64,000 bases of DNA, taken from Clitopilus passeckerianus (lineage: Eukaryota; Basidiomycota; Agaricomycetes; Agaricales; Entolomataceae). The stretch spans positions 620,001 through 684,000 of the forward strand of contig CALYLX010000156.1 in the NCBI GenBank assembly GCA_944990035.1. Reading direction: 5' to 3'. A model generated the notes under the pieces. That model was not told the origin of the DNA, made no database searches, and worked only from the letters and a program-made list of their open reading frames with translations. Made by a program: the position numbers and the translations under genes. Shown piece after piece: positions 1-13,079 of this stretch; position 1 is the stretch's first letter; the number at the start of each line of letters is the position of its first letter.

Positions 1-681
1 TCACTCGCCGGTGCACACGGGTTCAACATGTCCCTCTCTCATGTCCCTTCGTTGTTAATCCCTATGATCCTTGCAGACCCAGGGTGACCACTGATTCCGT
101 GCTTTTGCCTCCCTGCCTTCTTCCGCACAACCAAGTGACGTTGTTTCGCGGCCCGCACAAACCCCCCACCACCAGCGCCTATGAACGAACCCCATTTGTC
201 TCGCGCTTTGGCCTGCAGCATCATTGCGATCGCCACAAACGGCTTAACAAATATCGACCCCCTGACCTTGTCATCCAGGGCGTAGTCGGGAGCACTCACA
301 CAGCATAAAGTGCTGTGAAATTGTCTGCATGACCGGATCATATCCTATTGGCCTCGGCCTTCCAATGTTCTGACGATAAGAGCCAGCGACGGGTTGGTTC
401 GAAAACAAACTTCCACTCACTTGCCATCCATCCATCGCAACCTCTTCTCTATCGCACATTTACTTCAAGGAACTCTCTTCTAAGACTCCACCACTGTTCG
501 TATCATATCTGGCTGAGCCTCTCACGATCTCTTTTTTCCACAAAGTCCTTTCTTCTCTTTTGCACTCTTCATTCATATCCTACAACGATACCCACAATAT
601 ATATTTCTCACTTCTTTGTACATTACTTCTTTGACTCGTTCTCATTAATCGTCCCTTCTCTTGGTTTGAATACTTACCGAG
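1..681. other. left-edge intergenic stretch
   Basis: I see no supportable gene here. The short open frames on both strands lack family motifs or believable splice signals. The pyrimidine-rich plus strand between about 420 and 660 fits the promoter or leader of the NACHT gene that starts at 682. Confidence 0.4.
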
Positions 682-3244
682 ATGAACTTCGCAGGCCTTG
701 ACCACTCCACATTCCACAATTGCTCTTTTATCAGAGTTCAAGGCGACAGCAATCACTATTTGATTCAGGGTTCGCCTCCTGGTGAGCATATACACCCAAA
801 CATTGGTTTCTGGTTGCTGATTCTGGCGTTCCCTTCCAGCCTTCCATCTGCTCCGGAACGCCATCTCCTCCGGTGCCGCATATGACTCTGAGGATCGTTA
901 CCCGCCTGCACGATGCCACCCTCAGACGAGGGTAGATACCCGCGCAGCCATTCGGCGTTGGATCAGCTATAGACGAACCGGTCTCCTTTGGCTACATGGT
1001 CCCGCTGGCACGGGCAAATCGGCCGTCGCCCAGACCATCTGCGAAGAATGTGCAGAACGCGGAGAGCTGTTAGCCAGCTTCTTCTTTTCCCGTGGGACCG
1101 TCACCCGGCGGGACATTCGGAGATTCGTACCCACTCTCGCCTACCAAATCGCGCATATATGGCCCGCCTTCAAAGAGGCTGTGCTCCATGTTCTCGAGCA
1201 GAATCTCGCCATTCTAGAGAAGGAGAGCTCAAGGCAGCTCGAGGAGCTCCTGGTTCGGCCCCTCCGCGTAGCCTTCCAAGATTCCCCATACTCCAGAGAT
1301 CGACCATTCCTCATCGTCATCGACGGGCTAGATGAATGTGAAGGGCGAGATCACCAACTGCGAATCCTTCAGCATCTGCATCTGCTATCAACCACTTTTC
1401 CTATTCGGTTCTTGGTCCTCAGCCGCCCGGAACACCACATTCGTCATGCTTTCGGAACCGCTCTCAAGGACGTCAGCAATACCGAATCCCTCTACGGAGA
1501 TATTGAGGATGTCCATACCTACCTCAAAGGCGCGTTTACGGAAATCGGAAATTCGGAGAGGCATTCCGATGTGCTCAAGCATGTCAAGACCGCATGGCCA
1601 GGTGAAGAAGCAATCCAAACCTTGACCAAGCGTTCGGAAGGCTACTTCATCTATGCTTCCACTATCGTCAAGTACATCGACGAGGACGGTTTCGTTTGCC
1701 TGGATCGTCTGGAGACAGTTCTTAATCCCGACCGCACTCGGAAACCGGAATCCTCCCCATTCCAGGAACTCGATAAACTCTACCTACAAGTGCTGGCCAC
1801 ATGCCCCAATCTCCCACTATTAAGACTCATCCTGGGTTGCCTTATCATGGAGAAGAGCCTTTTTTGGGGCCTCTGGGGTCTCCCGCTACCACTCGAGATC
1901 GACCCGCAGAAGGGCTGGACTACCCAAGTCGTCACCCTTCTCCTTAACCTGAGGCAGGGTGAAGTTCAGGTTACTCTTCGAGGGCTCAACTCCGTCGTCC
2001 GGCTGAACGAGGACAATGTTCATGATATCAAGTTCTACCACTCGTCCTTCCAAGACTTCCTCATTGACGAAGGCCGTTCCGGGCAATACTTCGTTGACTG
2101 CGAGTTGGTCGCAGATGCTATATTCAGAGGCTCCTTACGTCTTTTGCGTCATCCTCGGGGAGACCTGACCCCTGAGTGAGTTATTCTCCTTCATCCGAAA
2201 TGAATATAAGACTTACTGTTGCCTCCAGCCTAGGGGTCTGGATAGCTGCGATATTCGCCTGGTTCAGCACAAAGCGACCAGTGACTCGTCTCATGGAGGA
2301 ACTTCGCGAGATGGGAGTACCCGATTGTTTCACGCCTCTTCTGCTTGAATCTCAAGGCTGGGGTGCTGCGGAGCAATACTATCTGCTAGCAAGCTTTGCA
2401 ACCATGATCGCGCAGATCGAGGATCTAAAGGTGAACATACCTCCACTTTGAAGTTGTAGCACATGCTAATGGCTGCGCAGCTTCCGCTTTCAGAGGATGG
2501 TATCCTTACAAGCCTGACTCATGTCTGCCACTCCGCACTCCAGATGTACCTTGGCGGTAGTAGGTCTCCCGGCGAAACCCAGACACTTGCATTCTATATC
2601 GCTATACCGAAGGGTAGAAGACCCATGGATCCCTTGGAGCTAGACCTTCTCCTCGGTGCCTCCGAGCTGCAGGAGATGGATAAACAAACCATTCATCGTT
2701 TTCGCGAGCTTGCTAGATTCATCAACAATTCCGATGAAGATTCCGACGACTGGGACTATTCTTCCAAAGAAATAGGATGCACGATCCAAACTCTGCGCAA
2801 CTTATGCAAAGGTTTCCTCAACGGCTATCTGGATATGCCGTCATTCAAGGAACGACGCGATGCTTACTTTGCTCGGCTTTATCTCCAGCTCATGAGGCTC
2901 GAGTCCTGGAGTAGTCTCAGGTACAGCCATTCTTGATTGGTACTCAACGAAGATCGTAGCTAACAATACGCCCAGCTACCCACAGCAAGCCATTGTGCGG
3001 CGAAATTGGACATTTTACCTGACAGTATCCCCTCCCGACAATGAACTGATCTCTGATCTTCGGCTGGTGGATCACAACATACCTGAAATCACATCGTTCA
3101 GGAATTCCAACAGAGTGCTTGGCTGGCTGAAGGTGAGCACTTCAATGAGATCATCTACCCCCACCATCTGACCTGATCTTTCAGAATTTCTCAGAACCTG
3201 TTACGGATCTATTGTCGTTGTGGGGTGACGAGGCGAAAGAATAA
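682..3244 (+). CDS. NACHT-domain STAND NTPase
   Basis: This is a fungal NACHT P-loop NTPase, a family linked to non-self recognition and programmed cell death. Six exons can be read. Exon 1 is 682..781 and exon 2 is 840..2175; later exons begin near 2229, 2481, 2977 and 3185. A short N-terminus with a His/Asn-rich stretch leads into the conserved YPPARCHPQTR segment just before the NACHT domain. The Walker A motif is GPAGTGKS (near 1003) and Walker B is FLIVIDGLDEC. The SRPE sensor-type motif after the hhVLSR strand is also present. The C-terminal part is helical, with no visible WD40, ankyrin or TPR repeats, so this is a short form of about 800 residues. The stop is TAA at 3242. The family assignment is firm; the effector role is unknown. 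Confidence 0.85.
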
Positions 3245-3390
3245 CCCGACTTCACGATATGAACCAGTACGTAAACGTCACCCATGGTCAGTTTTAGTTA
3301 CTATAGCCGTAAGCCCTTATAATTCAGCCGTATTGTACAGTACTACGGTATGCATAATATACACATGTTGTGAGAGAACTATGGGAAAAT

Positions 3391-5984
3391 TCAAACTTCA
3401 AAGGCGTCGCTCCTCCATCCCTCAGACTTACATTCCTTGTCTGCCTTGTCTTGGACCGTCCTCCTGAAGCCCTGAACCTGCTTCTTTGCCTCCTTCACTG
3501 CGCCTTCAGCCTGCCGCGAAATGCGTTCGGCACCTTCTTCAAGAGTAGTCACCTTATCCACACCGGTGCTGCCAACCCGACCTGCAATCTCATCAACATC
3601 CATGCCAGTCGACGTCTCCACCACATGTTGAACTTTGTCGCCAAGAGGTTTGCTTGCTGTCCCCAATGGACCTCTCTTATCTCCACTGAGAATCTGGGGT
3701 TCGGCACCAACAGCAAGCTTCGCCTCTGTGACGGAAGACTTGCCTCCTGCAAGTGGCCCTTGCCTCTGCTGCTCCACGACGACGCCGGTCCCAGTGGCCT
3801 TGATGTCGACAGCAACTCCAGCCCTAGCGGTACCCTCCCTCCTCATCCTTCCAATCTCGCTCCAGACTGCAGCCATCAACGCAGTGCCTCCAGAAACTAC
3901 GCCGGTATCCTCGATAACCTGCTTCCTAATGCCGATATCGTAGGCAACGCCATCCAACCACTCCACGGACGCCCTAACCTGACCCGCCAATGTCCGTTCC
4001 AGCGCCTCCCGGAAGCGCATCATGAACACAGGCTTGAACATGGCGAGGAGCACACCATGATTACTGTCCTTGACTTCCATCTTGAAATCTTCGCTGATGG
4101 ACACCTTCACGTCTTCAACAACGTGGAAGTGCTTCAACGAAACGCGGGAATTGGGGTCCGTGTCGGGAATGCTATTGGGGATGAGTCGGACCTTCAGGTC
4201 GAGGGAGATGCCTTGGGGAGGGAGGGTCAGAGTGACGAGACCGCTGAATTCGGAGGGGGTAAGGGCAGAGGCGTTCAGATCCTTGTACCAGAACGAGATA
4301 TCCTCAAGCTTGAGCTGGACGGCGTCGACCTTTATCCTGGTCAGAGTACCAACCGCGGTACGGGCAGGTCCAGAAGCGGTCGAACTGGTCTGAATGTCGA
4401 CGTCGGTGATGTTACGGATGTAAACATGCGAAGGGAGGAGGTTGAGAGAGGAAACATCCAAATTCTCCAAGACGAACTCAATCTCATTATCCTTGTATTC
4501 CGTCCTATACTAACGGTGAGTATACGTGCCACTATGACATCGGATAGCATTACTAACCTTGGGATAGGAAGGCTGCTGACGAAGCTGACGAATTGAGGGA
4601 TGTATACCCTGAAGATATCTTGCCAGAACCAAGTCGCCCTTTCAACGAGCGCCTCCACTGTCGTCTCTGCTTTATTCCCAGCTTCCACCAAGCCCGCCTC
4701 GATATCCTTTGCGAGTTGGATATGAGCTTGCTTGACCTTCTCGAGATCCTGGTCCTTTTCGAAACCCTGCTGAAGCCTATCTGCCTCCCTCTTCAATGCG
4801 TCGATCTGACGGTTCCACTTCGAATCCTCCTTGTCTTTCAAACTCTGCCACCTTCCCCTCAACTCCTTCCTCTTCTTCTTCGCCTCCTCGGAATTGGCGT
4901 AACCCTTCTGCGCGAGGCTGCGGCGCGAGTAGTCGATGAAGTCATCGAACCATGCGCGCAGATCAGGATCCTTCGCGATAGCGTCGAGAGACGATTGAAC
5001 TTCTCTGATGAATGGGTTGAGGGATTGACCAGAGAGCATACGCTCGAGGAAAGTTTGGAAGTTGTCGAGAGCCTTAGAGACGTGTTTTTCAGGGGTAGGA
5101 TCCTCGAACAGCGAGGAGAGGGAATCAGAGGTGCTTGCGTCAAGCGTTTTGTGGACACGCTTCTGGATGATATCAAGAATGCATTCAACCGCTTTGCGAT
5201 ATTCAGGATCTTCCTGAGCACGGGTCCAGAACTGTGGATGACGAGTCAGATTTCTGAGATTCTCATGGCGGATGGTGAAGCTTACCTTTTGATAAGCTTT
5301 CTGCAGCTTTTCGGTAGTCCTGTCCGCCGTATCTTCCACCTTGGCAGTGGCGGTCCTTCCGGCCTCAATGGCTTCAGAGCCAACCTCCTTTACCGCATCC
5401 ATTCCATGCTCCCATGTCACCTTGGCATCACCCGACTCCTCCTCAACCCTCTGCCTATCCCTGCCAGTGATGGTGGTCCTCTCACCTGACTGAACGCCCT
5501 GATCAATCTCCCTCAAACTGTCCTTCGCACTTCCAGCTCCGGACTCAATGAGTTCCACAGCATCGGCCAAGGTGAGTCGCATGAAACTTGCGAACTCTTC
5601 CACCAAAGTTCCGCCTTCGCTAGTGAGAGACCGCCATACGATGCTGACGAGGGTCCGCAGAGCATCTTGAAGACTTTTCGCGTCATCAACGGCTTCGTCC
5701 TTGTCAATGATAGGTTCTCCGGACTGGGCGGTTCCAGAGAGGTCGCCACAGGAGAGATGCCAGAGACCTTCCTGCAACACGTTGTCGCCGTCCTTGTTAT
5801 TCGCAAGCTGTTTGTAGGCTGATAGGAGCTGCCTGACGCGGTTGGAGAGGAGCCTTCCTTGCGAGGAGAGATTATTCTGCGATAGGATAGAGCCGTCAAT
5901 CCATTGAATGAATTCAGAGAATTGTTGAGTCGAAGGATATTTTCCTGCTTCAAGAGCAGCGAGTACTGAGGATGCTTTTTCCAT
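3391..5984 (-). CDS. HAM1-like (DUF5923/DUF4449-type) protein
   Basis: This is a large fungal protein of the HAM1-like family. It has an N-terminal helical domain starting with the PSTQQF segment, a SxQGRxL motif and an LWHxS motif. The central region is long, charged and probably coiled coil. The C-terminal domain contains PSHVYIRNITDVDI and a beta-rich stretch, which resembles the BPI/TULIP lipid-binding fold suggested for this family. The start is taken at 5984 (MEKASS); a second in-frame ATG lies at 6002. Two introns can be placed: 5232..5285 (54 nt) and 4510..4557 (48 nt). After the second, the reading continues into the conserved YRTEYKDNEIEFVLENL segment. It converges tail to tail with the NACHT gene with 146 nt between them. 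A role in membrane or lipid biology is inference. Confidence 0.8.
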
Positions 5985-6370
5985 GATGATTCGTTTTTTC
6001 AACGAATGTAATCGTCTCAGATTTGTGGTTTATAAAGGTCTGGCAAACTGGAGCGTCCCTCTTTGGACATCGGTGTGCCAAGGCGCGTTGTCTCATGAAT
6101 GACACTCATGACGTCCTCGGTGACCTGGAGCTGACTGAGAGTTGACGCACATATCCGGCGTTGGGGTAGAACGCCGGACTTAACGGATCTAAAAGGTTTG
6201 ATCGACGACCTTGGGCTTGCTGAAGCTTGGTCTGAGGATTGCATGAACGTTCTCTGTCCTCCGAATGAAGACATGGTGAGGAATTATATATTACACTGTA
6301 TATTATATGCTCCGTTATTTATCAGTCAATTAGTGCCCAATTGCTCGTACCGTCATCCATCTATGCAGAT

Positions 6371-7592
6371 TCATTCCGCATCAAGGTCCTTGAGACGTTC
6401 ATATATCTCGTCCTGCTCATAATATTCTTGATCTTCCTGAATCACAGAGTTTTTATGACAGCCCGCCGCATGCTTCCACCTAATAGAAGGGTCACTATGA
6501 GGAGTAGAGGAGCGATAGCCATCACGCACCAAAATATCTCCTTGACCTACCGAACAAACAGTAAGAACCGGACCTCTGCGAGAGGAAATTTCAGATCCTA
6601 CCTTTATTCCTTTCTCCTTGAGACCTTCTACCTGTATCCAATTTTCGCATCTATGGCACTTGCCTTCTTGGATCTGCAACTGGTCTTTTCGGCCTTTCAC
6701 TTCTATTGGTACTTGACGAAAGGCTATAGGAGGAGAGAAAGGTCGTCCGGTAATAGCAGATATCCCTGTAAAACTATGAGCATGGATGAACGATGCAGGC
6801 GCTCGAATAATTACCATGTGTATACTGCATATGATAGCTACGCGGCCGTTTTAGACTATGCTCAAAACTTCCGATAAATCAGGACTCTGTATGCGCATAT
6901 AAGTAGGATAATTTGCCTCATCCATGGATACACATACCACTTGAACGCAGAAAACTTCATGATGAGCCAAATGGCTCTCCCGATCCCTCCCCGCTCGACA
7001 GGTTCTATGCACACCGGGCACATCCCAACCTTCTCGGTCCCTCTGCCCTTCACGAACCTCGGCGTATATAAATCCAGCGGCCATCTAGGTCTATTGTATG
7101 TTCCTCCCGGATGTCTCGAGCTGGAGGAGATCTTGAGACAATGAATGGTCAACATATATGCGTCATGACGTACTCGGAGCTTTTGACCTCCCAATACGAC
7201 GGCACGGGGAACCGTCGATAAAGGAGCGGAAGATCAGGCGAAAGCTCGACTTCAGGTGGGAACGCTCGCATCGTATAGATAGGTTTTATCGCACCATTCG
7301 TACTTGGTCCTGCAGCATTAGATTTTACGCCTCGAGGACGCTTTGATGGGCTTCGGCCGGGTGAGGTTTGGGGTTGAGAACGAGATGACAGATGATGCAA
7401 GGAAGATGGAGAGGATTTAGGGGTTTCGTGGATCTTTTTATCGAGAGCACCTTCCGCTGCGAGTTGCTCTGCTACCCTTCGTTGATCGGTAACATGCTTT
7501 ATGAAGATTAACTTCTTCATGAGAATCAGATCGATTATGCGAAGGTTTGGACAGGTTTTCGCATTGATGTGGAGGGTGGCAAATACGCGCAA
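6371..7592 (-). CDS. Rua1-like zinc-binding transcription regulator, copy 1 (short)
   Basis: This is a paralogue of the gene at 17867..19751 and belongs to the Rua1 C-terminal domain family (formerly DUF4451). Rua1 of Ustilago regulates the ustilagic acid cluster. At least five exons are needed. In order they give LYRRFPVPSY, HPGGTYN, LDLYTPRFVKGRG, CPVCIEP, MKFSAF-NYHMQYTHG, TGRPFSPPIAFR, EGKCHRCENW and WWKHAAGCH. The Cys pairs and the final His/Cys/His probably bind zinc. The intron between MKFSAF and NYHMQ is unusually long (about 105 nt) and its GTGGTATG donor is poor. The N-terminal region is far shorter than in copy 2 (about 150 against 420 residues), so the start at 7592 is uncertain. 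An upstream exon or a truncated gene are both possible. Confidence 0.7.
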
Positions 7593-7708
7593 ACATGAAC
7601 ATTGATGAGTACCAACTACTGGGCGAATGCCAGGCGTATGGATGCTTCAGCATACGACCGTTGGGCACTGAACATTGGCTACATAAGGCAATGTACATCT
7701 TCGACCTG

Positions 7709-8691
7709 CTATTGCGCTTGAAACATCCCTGCCTGCCAAGATGCTCGCGAAAGAATCACAGCGCCTACGCAGGCGCCTACCTCGAGAATCTAGGAAAGAC
7801 ACGAACGGAGTATGATGAACTGGATCTGCTTGAAACCTGCGTAGTACTCACGTTAAATGTAATTCTATCGTACCAAGGATCGTTGCGACCCACCCCCCGC
7901 ACCACGCGATATGCGAGGATAAAGTGCCCAATTACAGCCAAGTATGGTGCCAACTGAAAGACTCCACCAATATAGATGACCAGGAGTGCAAGTGGCACAA
8001 AGAGAAAGGCTATCATATACCTACTCGCCCTATCACCGAACACTATCGGCAGTGTTTTTCTGCCGACTTTCCGGTCTCCCTCCACATCTCGCAGGTCTTG
8101 AATGTGCATGATCATGGAAGTCCATATAATAGCAGCGTTCCTCCAGTGGTCGATCTGCGGGTTGGTTGGAACACCAGTAGCCTTTAGAGCACCATCTAGC
8201 TCCGCCCAAATACATATGGGTATCGCAATTGTGTTCTTCCCAAACCAGTGTTGACCTTGAGGAGTAAGTGCGAGGAAGCCCGTCACAAGGATCCACGTTA
8301 TCGTGGCGGGAGCGAGGGTAGGTTTCACTGCCGCTAACGTCACAAATGTAGTTGTAGCAATGGCCCATCGCACTTTTGCACCGAACATGGTCACCATGCC
8401 TGAGGGCAGTGGGCGATCAGGTTTGTTTGCCTTGTCCTCCTCTGGATCTGACAGGATCTGAGCCGAAATATTGGCGAAGAGTATGAAGCTTGCAAGCCAA
8501 AGGAAGAGGTAGATGACAGCGCGACGTAGTTCATCGGCTGGTATTGGCTGCTGGTCGTTATATCCTTTGAGCGCGACGGCGCCGTATAGGAATCCGGGGA
8601 GAAATGCGTTTGGTATATCGCGGTACGTGAAGGCATATAGGACTCTGGCTTCGTTAAGCAGGAGGGAGAGTATCCGTCTCACGGACAACAT
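7709..8691 (-). CDS. UbiA-family membrane prenyltransferase or terpene cyclase
   Basis: This is a polytopic membrane enzyme of the UbiA superfamily, about 300 residues. The first Asp-rich region reads SDPEEDKANKPDRPLPSG; the family's usual NDxxDxxxD is altered at its start. The second reads QDLRDVEGDRKVGRKTLP. Both fit a Mg-diphosphate site. About eight or nine hydrophobic segments are visible. The last intron is probably 7790..7851 (62 nt), giving a C-terminal hydrophobic helix and a stop at 7709; without that splice the frame runs to 7777. Related fungal UbiA proteins include prenyltransferases and membrane-bound terpene cyclases, and the sequence alone does not separate these. The nearby GGPP synthase suggests a prenyl diphosphate substrate, which is inference. 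Confidence 0.8.
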
Positions 8692-10307
8692 GGCAATATA
8701 GGTGGCGAGAGAACGCTTGATAGTAGCACTTATATACCCAGATATAAACCGACATGCCTTTCGCTACTTGTCGAATGAAGACATTCAACAGGAAGACTAA
8801 CTTAACTCCGACGTGCGGAAATGATCAATCATCTACAGTTGATCCTATCAAACGAAAGTAAGTAATGGCAACAAAGGAGACGGAGGGTCAATTTTATAGA
8901 CTCATCCACGTTGCTCCTGGCTTCTAGTGCCTAAAACGTCATGGTAAGCTCGCATGACAAGAGTATTTTTTTTTTGCTAACCCCGGTGGACCTTTGGCGA
9001 ATGAAAGCTTCTGAGTCCAATCTGCGACTTCGGTCCAAACCAGTTGAATGGTACCGAGCTTAGGGCGTCTTGCATGGCCATTAAAGGCATCGGATACATG
9101 ATTACTACGCTTACCATCTATATATTCCAATGCTTTCATCGATAAGGATAAGCTTTGAGGGCGCTGCCAGGAAAATATACTCACGAGCAGCGCCTCGAAG
9201 AACACGGTATTAGTATGTAACGATGAACAGCCTAGGTGGGCCCGTCTATGGCACCAAAATAAGCTTGCGTACTGGCGCAGGGTGCCTCACCGAATCGTCA
9301 GCACGGGTTGGAAGAATTGGTGAAAGAAATCGAATTAGTGTTAGGTTACTAAGACATACCAACGCATCGCGAAACGCTCAACTCCAAGAGCAAAACGAAA
9401 CACTCACTACCATATTGATCCAATTCAACCCCCGATCTTGAGGCTGCCTGCCAGTTGCTTTAGTCGTTGCTGGACTCCCACTTGTCGTTCAATATTCTCG
9501 TAGCTTCCTGTGTTTGTATAGTTCTTGCCCAAGTTCGTGAGAATTCACCGCCCACTTCAAATCCTTAAGTTGTAGTAAGGCCCAGAAAATGAGGCACCTC
9601 ACCGAGATAAAGGGCGAAGCCACCATAAACCTACGTATCCTAGCCACGAGCGCTACCGTCTACATCTCTCAGAATCTGAGCATGAATTATCATGGCAGCC
9701 TATATATGATTGGAGCCTTACACCTGAACCGTAAAAAACCTTCCAGGCCCATTAAGATTCAGAACTGTGGCATCATTGTGGATGGTTGACCCTTGCACTT
9801 GCCCTTGCATTGACCGGGAAAGCGACAAACGTTCACCACAAAACATCGCATCCTGTGTTCAGTAAGGAGGATATAGACCACATACAAATCACCATGCTCG
9901 CTCCTGGGGCGGCGACAACAGGGAAGTCAGTGGGGCGAAATTGGATGAAGGTCTAAGCCCGAAAGATTCGGACAAAAGTCCGTCGGCTGTGATTTAGGCA
10001 TTCTCCATTTGTCATGGCTGATTAACATTGATTTCTCACAGGTCATTGACAGCGGAACGGTGAACCCGAAGCGAATAGACGTTCACCTTTACGCAATTTT
10101 GCGACATACGGAGATTTTGGCAAGATCTGGCTTCTCGCCTTCGAACCTGTATGCCAGTGCAACCCTTACTTGCTTGACATGAAAAATGATCATTAAACCC
10201 GGCGAAACTTTGGTCATGACTTCCAGGTCTGACATCCAACTCGCTATCGCTCCTCATACTATTTAAGCAGGATCCGACAGGTTCGAGTTGAGTGTTGCAA
10301 GCTGCCA
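8692..10307. other. intergenic region between divergent UbiA and ABCG genes
   Basis: About 1.6 kb lies between two divergently transcribed genes. I found no open frame with a recognisable domain. Short frames at 8939..9205 (minus) and 9589..9789 (plus) have no family signal. The region is the only place for the promoters of both flanking genes and could be a shared regulatory region. Confidence 0.4.
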
Positions 10308-13079
10308 ATGAACGATACATCATCACCAATGACCACGGCTTCGACGCTTTCCTACGAGAGACTGAGTTACGAGGTAAAGCTCAAGAATGGTGAAATGCGA
10401 CGCTTGGTGGATGGCGTTTCCGTTCAAGTAAAGGCTGGGGAAGTTTTGGCGATTCTGGTGCGTAGATTGATCATTTTCTTTGCTTTTTGTACTGATGGCT
10501 CGCAGGGACCGTCCGGAGCTGGTAACTGCTGGTTCTTTTGCGTGGAGCAGCAACCCTGATGACTTTTTGAAAGGGAAAAGTACATTACTCGAACTCATGT
10601 CCTTTCGGAGGTCCAGTCTTCCGGGGGCTTCAGTGAGTCTCGCCTATCTATCTCCTCATATAGAGACCGTAATCTGATCTACAGGTCAAACTCAATGGAA
10701 AAGTTCTTCCCAAGGAAACTATGCACAAGATCTCTGCATTCGTGGAACAGGATGATGCCCTTTTCGGCGTCTTGACGGTTCGGGAATCTATCGAGTACTC
10801 TCTCCGTCTTCAGTAAGTCCTAGGTCCTTGGACTTTACAGTACGAGACGACCTCATTCTTTAATCCACAGCTCGCCCTTCCTCAAGCGCAAAGATGTAGC
10901 TTGCCGAGTGAATAATGTAATCGCCGCTCTAGGGCTATCATCCTGTAAAGACCAAAGGATAGGAACAGTGCTGTCCCGCGGCGTCTCTAATGGTATGTCA
11001 TCAGCCTACTGACAGATGTTCGACTGTTAATAACCTAGGCAGGTCAGAAACGTAGGACAGCCGCTGCCTGCGCAATGGTCACCTACCCGTAAGTCTCTGC
11101 CAGTCTGGCCCTAATACCCAGTGCTCACGCAATCTGATAGACGCATTCTCTTTCTCGACGAGGTTACGTCTGGTGTAAGTGTCTGTTGCACGATGTAGCT
11201 ATTTGAGCCTCATGCTGAGACAATTCTAGCTCGATAGCACGGCTGCACGCGAAGTGATCACTTCAATCAAGAACCTCGCAATCGCGGAGGGTATGATTGT
11301 ATTAGCAGCTATACACCAACCTTCGATGGACACGTTGTCGCATTTCACTAATCTAATATTGCTTTCCGGAGGCAAAATGTGCTATGGAGGACCTGTCAAT
11401 GAATTGGAGAAATTCTTCGACACTTGGGGGCATCCTGTTCCACGCCTTGTCAGTTTGCATCTGATAATTCAAACATCAAACAATCTGACTGCCTTTGTTC
11501 CAGCTCACTCCTCCCGAACACGCCCTGAACTTTTTAAACAGCGATTTCGAGGATGCCGAGGATTCAGACGACTCGAAGACCGCCGATGCGCTAGCAATGC
11601 AGGATTTCTACCTCCATTCTTGGCGTGCTCATTTAAGTGATGGCGTTGAGCGACCTCTTGACGGTATCCAGAAGACCATTGCACGCGAAAGGGACGCCCG
11701 ACCCATGATGGCGATGGTGTGGAATACCCTGGTTCTGAGCGAGCGAACAGCCAAAAACTATGTTCGCAATATGCTCTCATATCCAATGCGAGCTAGTATA
11801 TTCTGCGGTGAGCCCGTCCTTTTACTGTCAACTCCTTCAGGTTCTGACCACAAGTACACAGGCTCCGGATTGTTGGTTGCGTAAGTATCTCGCCTCGAAG
11901 TAGGTGGGGAGATGTGAGGCTAATTTATGTTCTCTATTACCTAGGACGATCTGGATTCGGCTGGACCTCCTAGATACAACTGTTAAAGATAGGCTCGCTC
12001 TGCATTTCTACACAATCGCGTATCTGGCAATGGTGAGATGCCGTTTCTAATTCGGCCTGAGATTGTGTTTGACTTGTAGTTGCAGAGTTCGGTTGCGGTT
12101 GTGCCGTCCTGTACGTCCTTGCATTGTGCTACCTTTCCCACCACCTCTAATGCTTCGCCCTTTGAAGATCTAGAGGAGCGTGCTGTCTATTATCGTGAAA
12201 CGAAGAATGGATTGTATTCCATAATGCCGTTCATGGTATCGAACATGGTGGTTAACGCCCCATTTTTATTCGGATGTACAGTCATCTATAACTTGATATC
12301 TTATTGGGCCGTTGTAAGATTCTCTTCCTCCTTGCATTTCGATCTCAATTTTGAAAATGACGTCCAGGGACTTCATCCAGGAGCACCAGCTTTTTTCCGG
12401 TACCTTGGCTTATTGTTCCTTGTGATTTCTGTCTCCGAGAGTCAGATACTCTTCATCGCGTCCGTAGTCCCTTATCTTGTCCCAGCATTGACCTTGAGTG
12501 CATTGTAAGTCCTTTATGCAACTATTGTCATATGGTTCTAATTCGCATCTTAGCGTGAATGGCTTCTGGCTCAGTTTGAGCGGTTTCTTGTCAGTTTGTT
12601 TCTGCTGTTCAGCAGCCGCCGAAAACCTAATGCCTTGACCACAGTATAAGTGCACGCTCTCTGCCAGGGTTCTGGCACAACTCGTTCCATTATGCCGACT
12701 ACATGAAGTATGCCTTTGAACTGTTAAGCAGTGTCAGTCAACACCCTCTTCATATTCTATTCCATGTGCCATTTCTGATGGGACCATTATTTCCAGTCTG
12801 ATCTACGTCGTGTCACCTTCCAGTGCCAACAGAGTCCAAATGGATCTTGCATCTGCGCTTACCCTTCATCAACTCCCGAAACCTGTACAGTATCAGGTGA
12901 TGATGTTCTCGACAACCTAGGCATTGGGTCCATCTCCTACAGTAGGTGGGCAGGCTTTCTTGTGGTGATCTGGGCGGTCTGTCGTATACTGTGAGTATCC
13001 TTTGATTCCTGATTGTTCGTGGACCTAGTTTGACTGAAATTGCAGGATGTACTTCGCCCTCAAGAGCAGTTCCAAGTGA
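10308..13079 (+). CDS. ABCG (White-type) half-transporter
   Basis: This is an ABC half-transporter in the order nucleotide-binding domain then membrane domain, as in the ABCG family, about 620 residues over about twelve exons. The Walker A motif GPSGAGKST is split by an intron after GPSGAG. The Q-loop is VEQDD. The signature reads VSNGQ, where ABCG proteins normally have VSGGE or ISGGE. Walker B and D-loop read ILFLDEVTSGLDS and the H-loop is AAIHQPS. The membrane part contains the PFEDLEERAVYYRET segment typical of the family, several hydrophobic helices, a Cys-rich extracellular loop (CQQSPNGSCICAYPS) and a final helix ending KSSSK. It probably exports a lipid or small hydrophobic molecule; the substrate is unknown. 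Its position beside the UbiA and GGPP synthase genes suggests export of a terpenoid. Confidence 0.88.

Noticed and set aside
3370..4596. Long plus-strand frame of 408 codons
   Set aside because: It is the antisense shadow of the HAM1-like gene; its composition is not protein-like.
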